DNA of 64,000 nucleotides from Asterochloris sp. CNOR1 (Eukaryota > Chlorophyta > Trebouxiophyceae > Trebouxiales > Trebouxiaceae), in assembly GCA_963969365.1 (NCBI GenBank), contig OZ017757.1, forward strand, positions 1,798,001 to 1,862,000, given 5' to 3'. The position numbers and the translations under genes are program-made. How positions within the stretch are numbered: the stretch's first letter is position 1; every line of letters starts with the position of its first letter. Of the stretch, positions 33,801-44,900 are shown one piece after another. Below the pieces are notes generated by a model. It searched no databases, had not been told where the DNA came from, and saw only the letters and a list, made by a program, of their open reading frames with translations.

Positions 33801-36800
33801 GGTCAGGCTTGCCTCAGAAGCTGTAAGCAACAGTCTGCATGAGCTGTCCATGAGGCTCCTGGAATAGGCTGCATGTTTCACAAGGCTTGCCATGACATGC
33901 AACTCCTCCCGCTGCACTGGGTTCAGGGGCAGCAGTCTGCACAGGCTCACAAGACTCTGGGCAGAGCCTCCTCAAACTCCAAGTGCTGTGCTGCAGATTC
34001 GAGCAAAGCGGGAATTGCAAGGAGGCAGTGGCTCTGCCACCCCCAGCATCAGCTCCCACGCCTCTGAGGTGCAGCTTGGCCAGGCAGTTCCTGCACAGGC
34101 TACCTTCGCTCACTGGCAGCACCAGCACCACAGCCAGCAGGGCAGCGCATTTGGCACCGCGGCTGGCAGCCCTGAGCAGGTGCACCTGCAGTCCACAGGT
34201 CCTGCTCTGCTGCCCTCCTCTGCATGTCACTGCAGATTGCAGATGGCCAGCTACAGTGGCTGCACGAGATCTGAGGGTGCTCTGCTGCCCTTCTCTGCAC
34301 TGCCAGTTGCAGATCAAACCAGCGCTGTCTGCACTCGGGGGCCATGCAGAGGGGCAGAGGTCAGCCTTCGCAGTGGAAGCAGCGGTGTGCAGCAGGTGAT
34401 GCAGCACAGCAGCTGTGCAGGCCCCACTGGGCATGCATGGGCAGCCCTCAGCGCACACAGGGCCCCTGGGCTGCAGCATGACTGCAAGCCATCAGCAGCT
34501 CTCCCCTGCATGCATGCGTGCAAGCTGACCCAGAACAGGATAAATCTTTTGCACAGCCGTCCTTTTGCATGAGCGTCATGGCAGGGAATGGCCCCCGGCG
34601 CACCTGGAAGCCTGACAACCTCTCACATAGCACCTGCACTGTCATCACACTGCTTTGCTCTCTGCAGGCGCAGCACGGCGGGGAGTGGCACCCTGGCACT
34701 CGTGGAGGCCCACCAGCCTACCAGCAGGGTGGCGGTGGGGGCGTCGCCGCGGCCCTGGGGGTCCGCAGCGGGCCGTCCAGCCCTCCGCAGGTCAGTGCGT
34801 GGCAGATACGAAAACCACCCACTCCGTAGGTGTGGGCATGCCACCAGCCTTGCAGTTGACACCGTAGATTTGCAGCGGGCCATCTAGCTCTCCGTGAGGG
34901 AGCGTACACGTTGGCGCTCAATGGCACAACCTGGAAGACGTGGTGTGAGGTGCGAATGAGTTTTGCTACCTGGGGGTGCAAGACAGTGTCAGAGGGGCTC
35001 CACTCCTGGGCTGCAACACACTCAGGTGGGGCAGCAGCTGCTGCTGGCCAAGGCAGCCCATGCCTTCAAGGTGTCCATGCCAGAGCCGCCCACCCTGGCA
35101 GGCTGGAATCATGAAGCATTTCAGCTCCTGCTGTAGGCCATGGCCCTAACACTCTCAGGTCGGCAATGTATGACCCGCCACCTGCAGCATGCAGCTGGTA
35201 CCCACTGTGCAGCCCTGCACTGCAGCTGTTGAGTTGACTACCTGCTGCAGGCCAGAGCGCCCCACACATCTGTGTTACACGTGCCAGCGGTATCATGCAG
35301 CTGGCGTACAGTGTAGATGCCAAACATCTGGGCAGCCTGGCAGCAGCTGTTTTTAAATTGTGCTGCAGACCAAGTCGCCTCACACCTTCGTGTTGTCCGC
35401 GTCGGAGCTATCGTCTGCAGGCGGCATGCTGCCACCTTCAGCTGTTGCGCCCTTGCCGCAGGCCAGGGCGCCCCACACATTCATGTCCTCCATGTCGGAG
35501 CTGCGAGGTGGGCTGTCTGAGGAGCAGAGGCGCCACGCGGAGACGCTGCGCCAGCAGCTGCAGCGAGACCTGCAAGAGCAGGCAAGCGACTGGCGGCATC
35601 TGGCCTGGTTGTGAGTGCATGCTGCAGCACAAATTTGTTGTGTTTGCAGGGGCCAGGTCAGGGGCAGCTAATGGTGGCTACAGGCAGCAGCTGCCACGCT
35701 TGTCAGCTATGCTTGTTCGACATCTGTGTGGCTCTGAGGTGTTCTGCTGAGCAGGAGGAGCATTGCATTCTTGGGCTCTGCATGCCACACCCTTGATGCA
35801 GTCTGGCCCTCCAGGAGGTCAGCCAGGTCAAAGATGCCAGGCTGCTGACAGCTTCTGCTATGAACCCTGTGGCAAGGACAACCTCCACTGATGGGTTGCT
35901 GCAGGTCAGGCAGCCCCGAGAGGCTGATCAGATGCGCAAGGCTACAGGTTGTTGTGCACCACTCAATGCTTAGGCGGTAACAGGCTGGCGGGGCACATGC
36001 CTTTGCAGCCCCAACTTCACCCTTCTGAACGGCACAACCTGCTGCAGGTCAGGCAGCGGCAGGAGGCTGACCGGGCGCGCAAGGCAGCAGACAGGGCAGC
36101 GGAGGAGCGCGAGGAGCGTGCCACCAGGCAGCACTATGCTGAACTGCAGCAGAAGAAAGCTGCTCGCCAGCAGCAGCACAAGGAGGCTGAGAGACTGCCG
36201 GGACCGCTAGGTGGGCTCTGCCAGTCAGTGCTACAGCCGACTGGGGCTTGCTCAACTTGCAAACACAGAAAACTGGGAGTAGCTGCCAAGATAGAGGAGC
36301 AACCTCACCAGGTCACCAGGCGAAGCACCAGGTAGTGTGGCCGCAATGAGGAGCTTGTGTAGTGCCTGGCCATGACTCTGCACCGTCACCTGCTGCACAG
36401 CAGGGGCCATGATTTGTTTTAAATATGGCTGCCAAGCAGCGCCTGACAGTCAATAACTGCTGCGCAGCACCGGCAGTAACAGCATGGCTGCCACACAGCG
36501 CCGGACAACTTCCCTGCGCTCTGCCAGATGGCTGCACTCGATCACACCTGCGGCATGCACTATTGTGACTAATGAAGTCCGCCACTCAGCACCTGAGCAG
36601 CGTCTCATGGCTGCCATGCAAAGCTTGCCAGGTGTTTGTGTTGTGCCTGCTGCAGGGTCCCTGCCCGACCCTCCGCCCCAGTCCCAGCAGCAGTCCCCCA
36701 AGCGCTCACCCCCCCGCGGCCGTCAGACGCGGCCCAGCCGCAGCCCCGACGAGCCCTCTTCAGCGAGGGAGCCTCAGGTGCCCCCACAGGCACACCACCA

Positions 36801-38797
36801 GCCGAGTCCTGCGGCCCGCCAGCACAGACCCTCCGGGCAGCAGTCCCAGTCTCCAGAGCACCAAGTAGATGGACACAGCAGGCACCAGGACAGCCGCAAC
36901 CGCCCGGCACATGGAGGGCAGAGACAAGGTGAGCTGGCTGCAGGCCTGCATGCATCCAGCTAGGCCTGTGAACAGCCCTGACAACAGGGTCAGAAGCAGG
37001 GAAGGGTTGGGTTCGAGGGAGCTATGGGAGCTGTTGACCATAGGCAGGCTGAGCTTGCTGTGTGCCTGCATGCGTGTTGCTGGGCACTCCTGGATGCCGA
37101 GTACCTTGCGCTCTGGCGCCACCTCATGACATGCTCTGGCTCGGCCTAAAGGCGGGTTAGCCTTGTGCTGCCTGGCATCAGGCTGTGTGCATCCTGCTCT
37201 GGCAGGCGCAGTGGCCAAGGAGCATGCAATCAGGTGTTTGTCGCTCCTGGCAAGTGAGATATTCTCTGTTGCACAATCCAGGGGACGGCAGGGAGGCTGG
37301 GCAGCACTCCCAGCCGCAGAGAGAGAGATCGCAGGAGTCTGTGAGACGCTCAGGTGGGCTGCCAGGCAGCCGACTCCGCCATGGCAGTGGCGCCCCGGCA
37401 GAGTCTGCAGACAGCCGGCCCGGCACTCCAAACGGCACTGCTGGCGGCACCAGCAGGCGGGTGGTGGCCCTGCTGGCGGAGCTACAGTCCGAGCAGGTAG
37501 GGAATTGCATGCTAGTTGTGCAGGTCCCTGCAGCAGAGTCTGAACACACCCAGCCTGGCACTTTATTGGTACCGCCGGCAGTCCTTTTGGAAGCGCAGCA
37601 GCAGTAACAGAGCGGTGCACTTTGTCAGCAGAGCTGCAGTCTGAGCCTGCAGGTGTGAGCAGAGGCTAGAGCAGGTGGGCACTGGTTGCACTGCAGACTG
37701 TGTGTCCAAATCACAGTCACGATGCAGCACAGGTCTGAATGCCTGTCACACTGCAACAAAGCTACGGTGTGTGGGAGGGACCTGGCTGGCTTGATTGGTC
37801 CGATGGGAGCGCTGTGACACTGCAGCCTGGAATGCAGCACAGCTCACTGAACAGGGGCTCCAGAATGAAGGCCCCAGCTGCCTGCAGATCAAGCTGCGGC
37901 AGCAGTACATGGATCAGGCAGCCAACATGGAGAGGATGCAGCAGCAGACGCTGCAGGCTGTCAGGTGACCCCAGATTGGCGCCCATGCCCTCTGGACTCC
38001 TCACTCACACTCTGCAATGGCGCACTGCTCCATGCAAATGTAAGGAAGGATGCAGCAGCACCTGCCCATCATCTTGGCAGCTCAAGGGCTGGTCAATTGT
38101 TTATCTGCTGGCAGCTTAGAAGACCCTAACTCTTGAGACTGACCCCGCTGCCCTGCAGCAGTCAGGCCAGGGGACGGCAGGAGCCACTGCAGCAGGAGCA
38201 CAGCCACGATGGCAGGCGGGGGGGCGTAGCAGGACGCCCACAGTCTGCAGATATGGGGGACAGCCTTGACGCCTTTTCTGTGAAGACAGCCTTTCTACCA
38301 GTAGACCACAGCCAAATCCCTGACAGGATACCCTCGCCAGCGCCTGTCAGCAGAAGCCATGCAGAGGTGCAGACTCAGCAGGTCAGTGCCCAGCTACATG
38401 CTTTGCCTCTGTCTCGTAGCTGTCTGACAATATCCCGTGGCAAGCGCTGTTCTGCTTCGCTGTTGCCGGCTGCTTGACAGCTTCCTTGATGGGCAAGCTG
38501 TTGCTGGCTAACAGCAGGGCACTGATGTGACTGTGTCACAGCATGGGCTCTGCCAGCTGTGCCACCTGCCCCTTGCTGTGTATTGCTGTCCAGGCCAGCG
38601 GGCCAGGCAGGGGGGCGGGCAGGCAGCAGCTTCTCACTGCCAGGCGTAGACAATGGAACAAGCCAGCAGCAGCGCCCATCCTTGCTGAGGGGGTGGCAGA
38701 CAGCATAGCCAGCCAGCAGAGCCAGAAGGGGAGGAGCCCAGATAAGCCTGGCAGGCGGCCATGGATGCCAAGTTCCAAAAAGGCAGTTGCATCATGA
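30838..38797 (+). CDS. CSPP1-like centrosome/spindle-pole coiled-coil protein
   Basis: Fourteen phase-consistent exons: 30838-30966, 31119-31296, 31430-31614, 31919-32212, 33489-33611, 33997-34179, 34668-34790, 35462-35581, 36048-36210, 36656-36928, 37282-37496, 37888-37964, 38159-38381, 38594-38797. Total about 829 residues. Two segments resemble the signature of animal CSPP1: RQKQYAQELEQQIRAKRE (about residues 293-310) and the pair RRHAETLRQQLQRDLQEQ / VRQRQEADRARKAADRA (about 428-462), followed by EEREERATRQHYAELQQKK. A third weaker block is IKLRQQYMDQAANMERMQQQ. Linkers are Pro/Ser/Arg-rich. CSPP1 binds microtubules at centrosomes and cilia; whether this alga has centrioles cannot be told here. 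Two introns use GC donors (33612 and 35582, both CAG|GCAAGC). TGTAA lies 36 bp after the stop. The exon content of 32213-33488 is uncertain. The family call rests on motif resemblance only. Confidence 0.6.
31978..32110 (+). repeat. Two copies of a 24-residue (72-bp) coding repeat
   Basis: Exon 31919-32212 holds two successive 72-bp units, each coding PE(P/R)VRNKA(S/A)APHRADALG. Changes between the copies are mostly synonymous (gtc/gtg, gcc/gcg, cgg/agg, ctc/ctg), which argues that this frame is translated and under constraint. Confidence 0.75.
35251..35510 (+). repeat. Three tandem copies of the start of exon 35462-35581
   Basis: The exon begins ARAPHTFMSSMSEL after ccgcag. Upstream copies start at 35251 (ARAPHTSVLHVP after ctgcag) and 35369 (TKSPHTFVLSASEL after ctgcag). 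Both copies keep an acceptor but lack the coiled-coil second half, so they look like duplicated exon 5' ends left in the intron. Confidence 0.75.
35905..36085 (+). repeat. Duplicated start of exon 36048-36210
   Basis: At 35905, after ctgcag, the intron reads VRQPREADQMRKA, almost the same as the true exon start VRQRQEADRARKA at 36048, and then runs into a stop. The copies are 143 bp apart and share the acceptor ctgcag|GTCAGGCAGC. Confidence 0.8.
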
Positions 38798-38832
38798 AGG
38801 GTGCCCTGACTGTTGCGCATACCCAGTCAGGA

Positions 38833-38837
38833 TGTAA
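38833..38837 (+). terminator. TGTAA poly(A) signal of the CSPP1-like gene
   Basis: TGTAA lies 36 bp after the stop codon at 38797. TGTAA is the standard polyadenylation signal of chlorophyte nuclear genes. The convergent neighbour's signal lies on the other strand about 100 bp further on. Confidence 0.6.
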
Positions 38838-38932
38838 GCCATCATTACAGTCTGAAGGGTGGGCTACAGATTCTGGCCACAACCAGGCAGAATGAAATGA
38901 ATCATGAATGCCGACACGCAAGTTAGTTTAGT

Positions 38933-38937
38933 TTACA
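38933..38937 (-). terminator. TGTAA poly(A) signal of the BTB-Kelch gene
   Basis: On the minus strand TGTAA occurs 31 bp after the stop at 38968 (TTACA on the plus strand, inside gtttacaaaa). The two convergent genes therefore have 3' ends that overlap or nearly touch. Confidence 0.6.
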
Positions 38938-38967
38938 AAATTGACCGTGCTGACATGAACGCATTGG

Positions 38968-41900
38968 TTACAGTGCAGACATGGCTAGCCCGCTGCGCGC
39001 CTGTGACATGCTCCCCCTCGGAAGCCACTTACCAGCTGTTGTCACATAAGCCTCCATGCTTGCATGAAATGCCTGATCATCCCTTGCACTCCCTCCAGCA
39101 CAGTACAGAACACCACTCAAAGCAGCTGCGCCACAGCTTGAACGCGGCACGGACAGTGAAGGCAGCTCCTGCAGCATGAGATCATGAGCTGTAGATTGCT
39201 TGGCAATCCCAGCCTGGGATTGAGAGCAGGGCTGCCAGCATCTCCTGAAGACAACTGAAGATCTCAAGCTAGACATGCAGACCGCAAGCAATTCGCTCAG
39301 CAAGGAGAGACGCTATCAAAATAGCAGAGCATGAGCACAGCACACTGCATCTCTGCTCGAAACAGCCAGACCTCTATATAGCCACGGCGGTAACCAGCAC
39401 TGGCAAAGAGCTGATGATGTAGAGCAGAGCTGATCACAGCCCCCACCTGCCATAGCCCCTCCCTGGGGTCATATGCAGCCACAGTGTTCAAGCGCTGACG
39501 GGAGCCAGACATGCCACCAACCACAATGATGCGGCCTGCACCGCGCAGCGAACAAGGATTAAGTACCTCACGTTCAGTCACTGGAGCCAGACATGCTGCC
39601 CGCCACAGCAATACAACCTGTACAGCACAGCTGGTAAGCCAGACATGTACATCACGTCACTGGAGCCACCACAGCAATGTGACCTGCGCAGCACAGCTGG
39701 TAGGCCAGACATTTACATCATGTCACTGGAGCCAGACATGCCATTGCCCACGACAGTGCAGTCTGCACAGCAGAGCGGGCAGGTCAGCCAGTCCACTCCT
39801 GACACTACACTAGGCAGATGCATGGTGGCATTAGGCGCTGGCAGGCAGAGTGGCACAAGGGCCTAATGAGTGAGGCTTTGGTGCCACAGTTGTGCCACTG
39901 AAGCAGTGCAATGTAAAGCCTCCTCTTCTGAGCTCTGGGGCAGCCTCTGGCCAAGAGCGCTCGCAGCTCCCATGGTGGGCTGCATCTTCTTCCAAGGCAA
40001 CTGCCAGTCTCACCGTCCAGTACTGTGCTGGTGGCATACTTGCGCTTTGTGTGCTCCACTGCTGGGCTAAGCGTGTGCCAGGAGTCCTGCCCTGCATCCC
40101 AGACCTGCACGACAACCCTTCGTTTCACACATCTGTGGGCTTTATAAAGCACATCTGGGTTTGACTCCCACACTTTGCAGAAGCATATATCCCCTAAGCC
40201 ACCTGGGATACAGGTAGTGGTGGACCTGTCGGAGACATGCTTGAGCTGGCATAGGCCAAACATACAGGGCACATTGCTTACTCATGCTGCAACAGGCAAG
40301 AGATGTGTGCATGCACACCGGCCCTTGGAGGTAGACATTTAAGAGCATGTTTGGCCAGACGCGCAAAGCAGAGGCAAAGACTCACATCAATGACGTCATA
40401 TATGGTTCTGGATGTCTGCCCGCCCATGAGGTACAGAGACTGCCCAATGCTAGCGGTGCTGTGGCAGACTCTTGGCCTGGGCATCGGGGCAATCGAGCGC
40501 CAGGTTAGCTGGTGGGGTGGATCTGCAGCATAAGGACTGGGTAAGGGGCGACCTGGGCAGGTGGTGTTCGATGAGAAGCGCCGTCTCCACTGCTAGGGTG
40601 GGTCTGCAGCAGCACACGATCAGATGGGCAGGCTGTCGTCAGATTTTTACAGAAGGGGTTACAGATGCATTGTTGGGTCATCACGCAGCAGGCAGGCTTG
40701 CAGAGCTTGCCAACAGGTGGCATGCCTTGCATCGTGGGTGGGCTGGAAGGTGCATGCTTCAGTGCAATGGGTCAGGCAGAGCACAGCCACAGCAGATGGC
40801 AGGACGCACAGAGGTGAGTGGATGGGCACAGCAAACAGGGACTGCAGGGTACCTGTAGGGTCAGAGTCTGCAGCACTGGAGCTAGGGTGCCACATGGTGG
40901 CAGCCTCTGCAGAGGCCAGCTCCTTTGCAAGGGCAGTGAAGCCCCCCTGCACGCACGCATTGCTTGTCACAGGCAGCGCAAACTGCAGTGTGGTGGCAGC
41001 CCTGGCAGTGGCCAGGTCCCAGGTATCAGCCGTAGAGGGAGCCCTGCATGGATCATCTGCTTGCTACAACACACCCTCCTGCTGCAGAAGCCCCAGCAGC
41101 ATGGCAGGAGTGTCATGCAAACAGTTCGAGCCAGAAAGGAGCCTCCTCGCGTGCACACCCTGCTTCGCAAGCCCTGCCAACAAACAAGGAACCATTAAGG
41201 GCCAAAGAAGGGCCAAAGAAGTCTGGGGCACAACAGTGCTCGAAATGACCCTTGCATATTTTGTATGAGCCCGAGAAGCAGCAGCGTAAATGTAGTCCAG
41301 TCGCGCTGATGTGATCTACCAGTAAGTGGTGCTGCCGGGCACAGAGAAAGCACAAACACATACTGTCCTTTGCTCCATTTACCACACAATGGCTGGACTG
41401 CCAGCAACGATAGCAGGCCTGCTAGTAAATGCGGGCACCAGCAGGCAGAGCAGCAAGTGTGCGGCACTGCCCGCTGCTCACAGTGACCACGACCGGTCTG
41501 ATGTCACTGGCCTCGCGGCATGGCATGCAGCGTGCGTCACTGTCAGGGCCTCACTGTGACCACAAGCGTGTTGCCATCGATCACGTCCAGCGCGGCAAAC
41601 ACGCGGGCAGTGTCCCCTATCGGCAGGTGGTGCCAGGGGCCCTCCACCCTGTGGCAGATCGCCATCCTGCAGCAGAGCTTCTTGTCTGAGGCAGGGGGCC
41701 ACAGCTGTGGGCACTGGAGGTGATGCACTTGCGCCAGCACCTTGTGTTGCAAGCTGCCATGCCTGCAGGTGGTGCCAGGGGCCCTCCTCTGTGGCAGATT
41801 GCCATCCTGCAACAGCACTTGGCACCTGGGCCAGAGGCTGGTGGATGTGGGCGCTGAGAGCTGATGCACTTGCCCCTGCACCAGTTGTGGAAATTGTTGA

Positions 41901-44900
41901 CTTGCTTAAAGCTTTACGTGACCGTGACCGTGACCCTTCGCACGGTCACGGTCAACAGCCATGCTGTCATGGTACTATGGACCCTCCAACCCCTGGCGAC
42001 CTGCCGTCCCTGCAGTGGCAGCAATGCTGTCAGGGCGGGCTGCAGTGGCAGGGGGCACTGGAGCTGATGCGCTCACCCCTCCACTCTGGGCGAAAGCCGC
42101 TGTGCTACAACATCTGCTGCCTCAACGCAGGCCACGACAAGGTGTAGCAGCGCAGGGCATCTGAACCTGGTAGATTCTGGCAGCCCAGATGAGCGCAGAC
42201 ATCACCTCATGATACAGGACATGGCTCCAAGCAGTGCACCAGAAGCAGGACAAAAAAGGTGCAGGGCAGGGGCTCTGGTAGCTGATGCAGATGCAGATGC
42301 AGATGCAGGCAGTCCAGATACCCTGTTGTCTTGAAATGCCAGCATGACATACATGATTAGCACACATCCTTGCAGAGGTTTGGCATGAGCCAAACACTAT
42401 TGAAGACGAAGGCACATCCCGCTGATGTGCTCCAGAAACACATCATGTCGTCTGCCCACCTGCTGTTGTGGGTGGCACCTTCCAAAACGGCCATGCTGCT
42501 GCCCAGGACTGCGCTGGTAGCAAAGGACATGTTGGCCGGCAGGCTGTGGCCGCTGGTCCACCTGTCCTGGGCGGGGTTATAAACTTCGACTGACCTGTAG
42601 AGGGGCCACAAGTGTCTGCTGACAAACAGCAAACGGTGCCATGCCCTGGCAGGATGAAGTCATCGCACTGAATGCCTGTGCCTCATGACTTTGCAGGGGC
42701 TCATCAGCCTGCTGATATAGAGGCCCTGATTGGCTGCAGCTGTGAGGTAAGGCAGCGCCTTTAGCCTGATAGGCTGGCAGGAGCCTGATAGGAATGTGTG
42801 ACAAAAGCCTATTGCAGCTCTTGTGGCCACGGCCTGGCCAATGCTCATGAGCGGCCACAGGCCACACAGGGGAATTTGGGCCAGGACATCACAGAACTCG
42901 TAGTGGGAGTGTCTTGCAGCCTGCCGCAGCTGCTCAAGTCAGGCCCACCTCAGTCCTCGCCAGTTCTCATCATGCCCGCCTGCCACGACCAGCCTGCCCG
43001 CTGCAGCAATGGGGTGGGGCAGCCCAGCAGGGCTGACAGCGCTGGCTGGGGATGTCTGGTGCAGCTGCTGAGCTGCACGGCCCAGGCAGAGGAAGACATG
43101 CTCCCTGCAGGCATGCCAGGCCAAGCTGTTGAAGCTATCTCAGTACAGTACAAGCTTGCAGCTGCAGCAGTTGCGAGAGACACATTCGACAGGAGGAGAT
43201 ATTTTAATGCGCTGCACCGCACAGGCAGCACAAGACCTGCTCCCTCAGGCTTGCAAGACCAGGGCCAGCTGCCCCAAAGCGGTGCAAGCATGCAGCTGCA
43301 TCAGAAGTGAAGTGACATGGGCAGGATGGGGTGGGGCACACTAGCCCTGGCACAGCAATTTGTGCGTCCCGCAGCAATGCCAAGCCAAGCTGTGCAGCGT
43401 TGTTTAGAACATCGCAAGCACGCAGCTGCAGCAGGGCTGAGCTACATGGGCAGTAGTGGGAGAGGCACACTGGCCCTGGCACAGGGCACAGCTGATGCCT
43501 GCAGGCAGATACCCCAGCCCCCGTCAAGGGACTTCCCGCCTCCAGGTACCTGAGGCAGGCCCAGCAAATCAGGCGTGGTGGTGATGTGCCCCTGCATAGA
43601 TCTGTCCTAGTGTTCTAGCTGCCTCTTGTGCCAAATGAGTGATGAGTACACCTGGTGCAAACCCTGCTCCCCATTTAGCAAGAGCTTTGAAGCCTCCCAG
43701 GCCTGGCAGCTAGTCCAAGCCAACAGGTGTCAAAACAGACGAGATCACAATGGAACAGGTCAACATGCCACAACTGCTGACCTGCTGCAGGCGCCCACAT
43801 CTGCCCAGGCAGCGTCACCGCTGGCTTTGACTTCCACGTCTTCAAGGGCCGTCTCCAGTTGACCTGCATCAGGTAACATCTGTCCATTCTGCTGTTGCAG
43901 ACAGCGCTGCAGGGGGGCTGACAGGGGGCTGACAGAGCTCCAGGCAGAGCTCCAGGCCTGGTGCAGCCAGCTAGGGCATGCTCTGTTGGGTGCGATTCGC
44001 TTGTTGCTTGCCCTTTCATCCAGGATTGCAGAGAGGGTCTACCTTCCACAGCTGCACATCCCCATGCCAGCATCAACTGCCACATGCAGTACAGCTGGCA
44101 GCTGCTGCATGCTTGCCTCCTCATGCATGCTTGGAGCAGCCAAGACCTGCACCTCCTGCTGTGTCACATCATGCAGGCAAGGAGGCTTGCACAGTAATGC
44201 TGCCTTCAAGCTGCCCACAGCAACGCCTCCTGATGGCAATGCAGTGCCTGCAAAGCGATTCAGTTGCTTCACCAAGGCACGCAGTCAGGAGTGCCGCTGT
44301 CTGCTGCCTCAGGCTTGCCCCTCTTTGCAGACCTGCCACCCCCGTCTAAGAGTGGGGCGGCCCCTCTGCCCACCAGTGCGGGCATGGCTCCACAGCACGC
44401 AGGAGGCCAGCTGCTCTGTGGCGTCTCGCCGCCTGCCAGGGTCCTGGTCCAGCCAGACAGCCAGCATCTGCACCAGTGAGAGGGGCAGGTAAACGGAGTC
44501 CGATGGGCCCATGCAATAAGACACCAGCCGGGGTGGCAGAGATGAGGGAGGCGGTCCCCATTGTGCATGCTGCAGGCAGCCTGCATATCTGAAGCTCACT
44601 TCGGCAGATACACACCAGCAGCTATTGCAAGGGCTGCTACATGCTTCAAGCACCCTGCTTGCCCACAGCTCATCAGCAGCTGGTCGACCCGAGGTCACAT
44701 GGCACGAGAAAGACGTCCTCCAGTGCCATCTGCTTGCCTACAGCTCGCCAGCAGCTGATGCAGCAGGGGCCGCTGCAGCGCCAGCAGGACGTCATTCAAT
44801 GCCTCAGGTGGCAGGTCTGGATTGCTTTGGCCTGCCCTCAGCCCACCCTCAAGCTCACCAGCAGCTGGTCCAGCAAGGGCCACAACAGCGCAAGAAGGAC

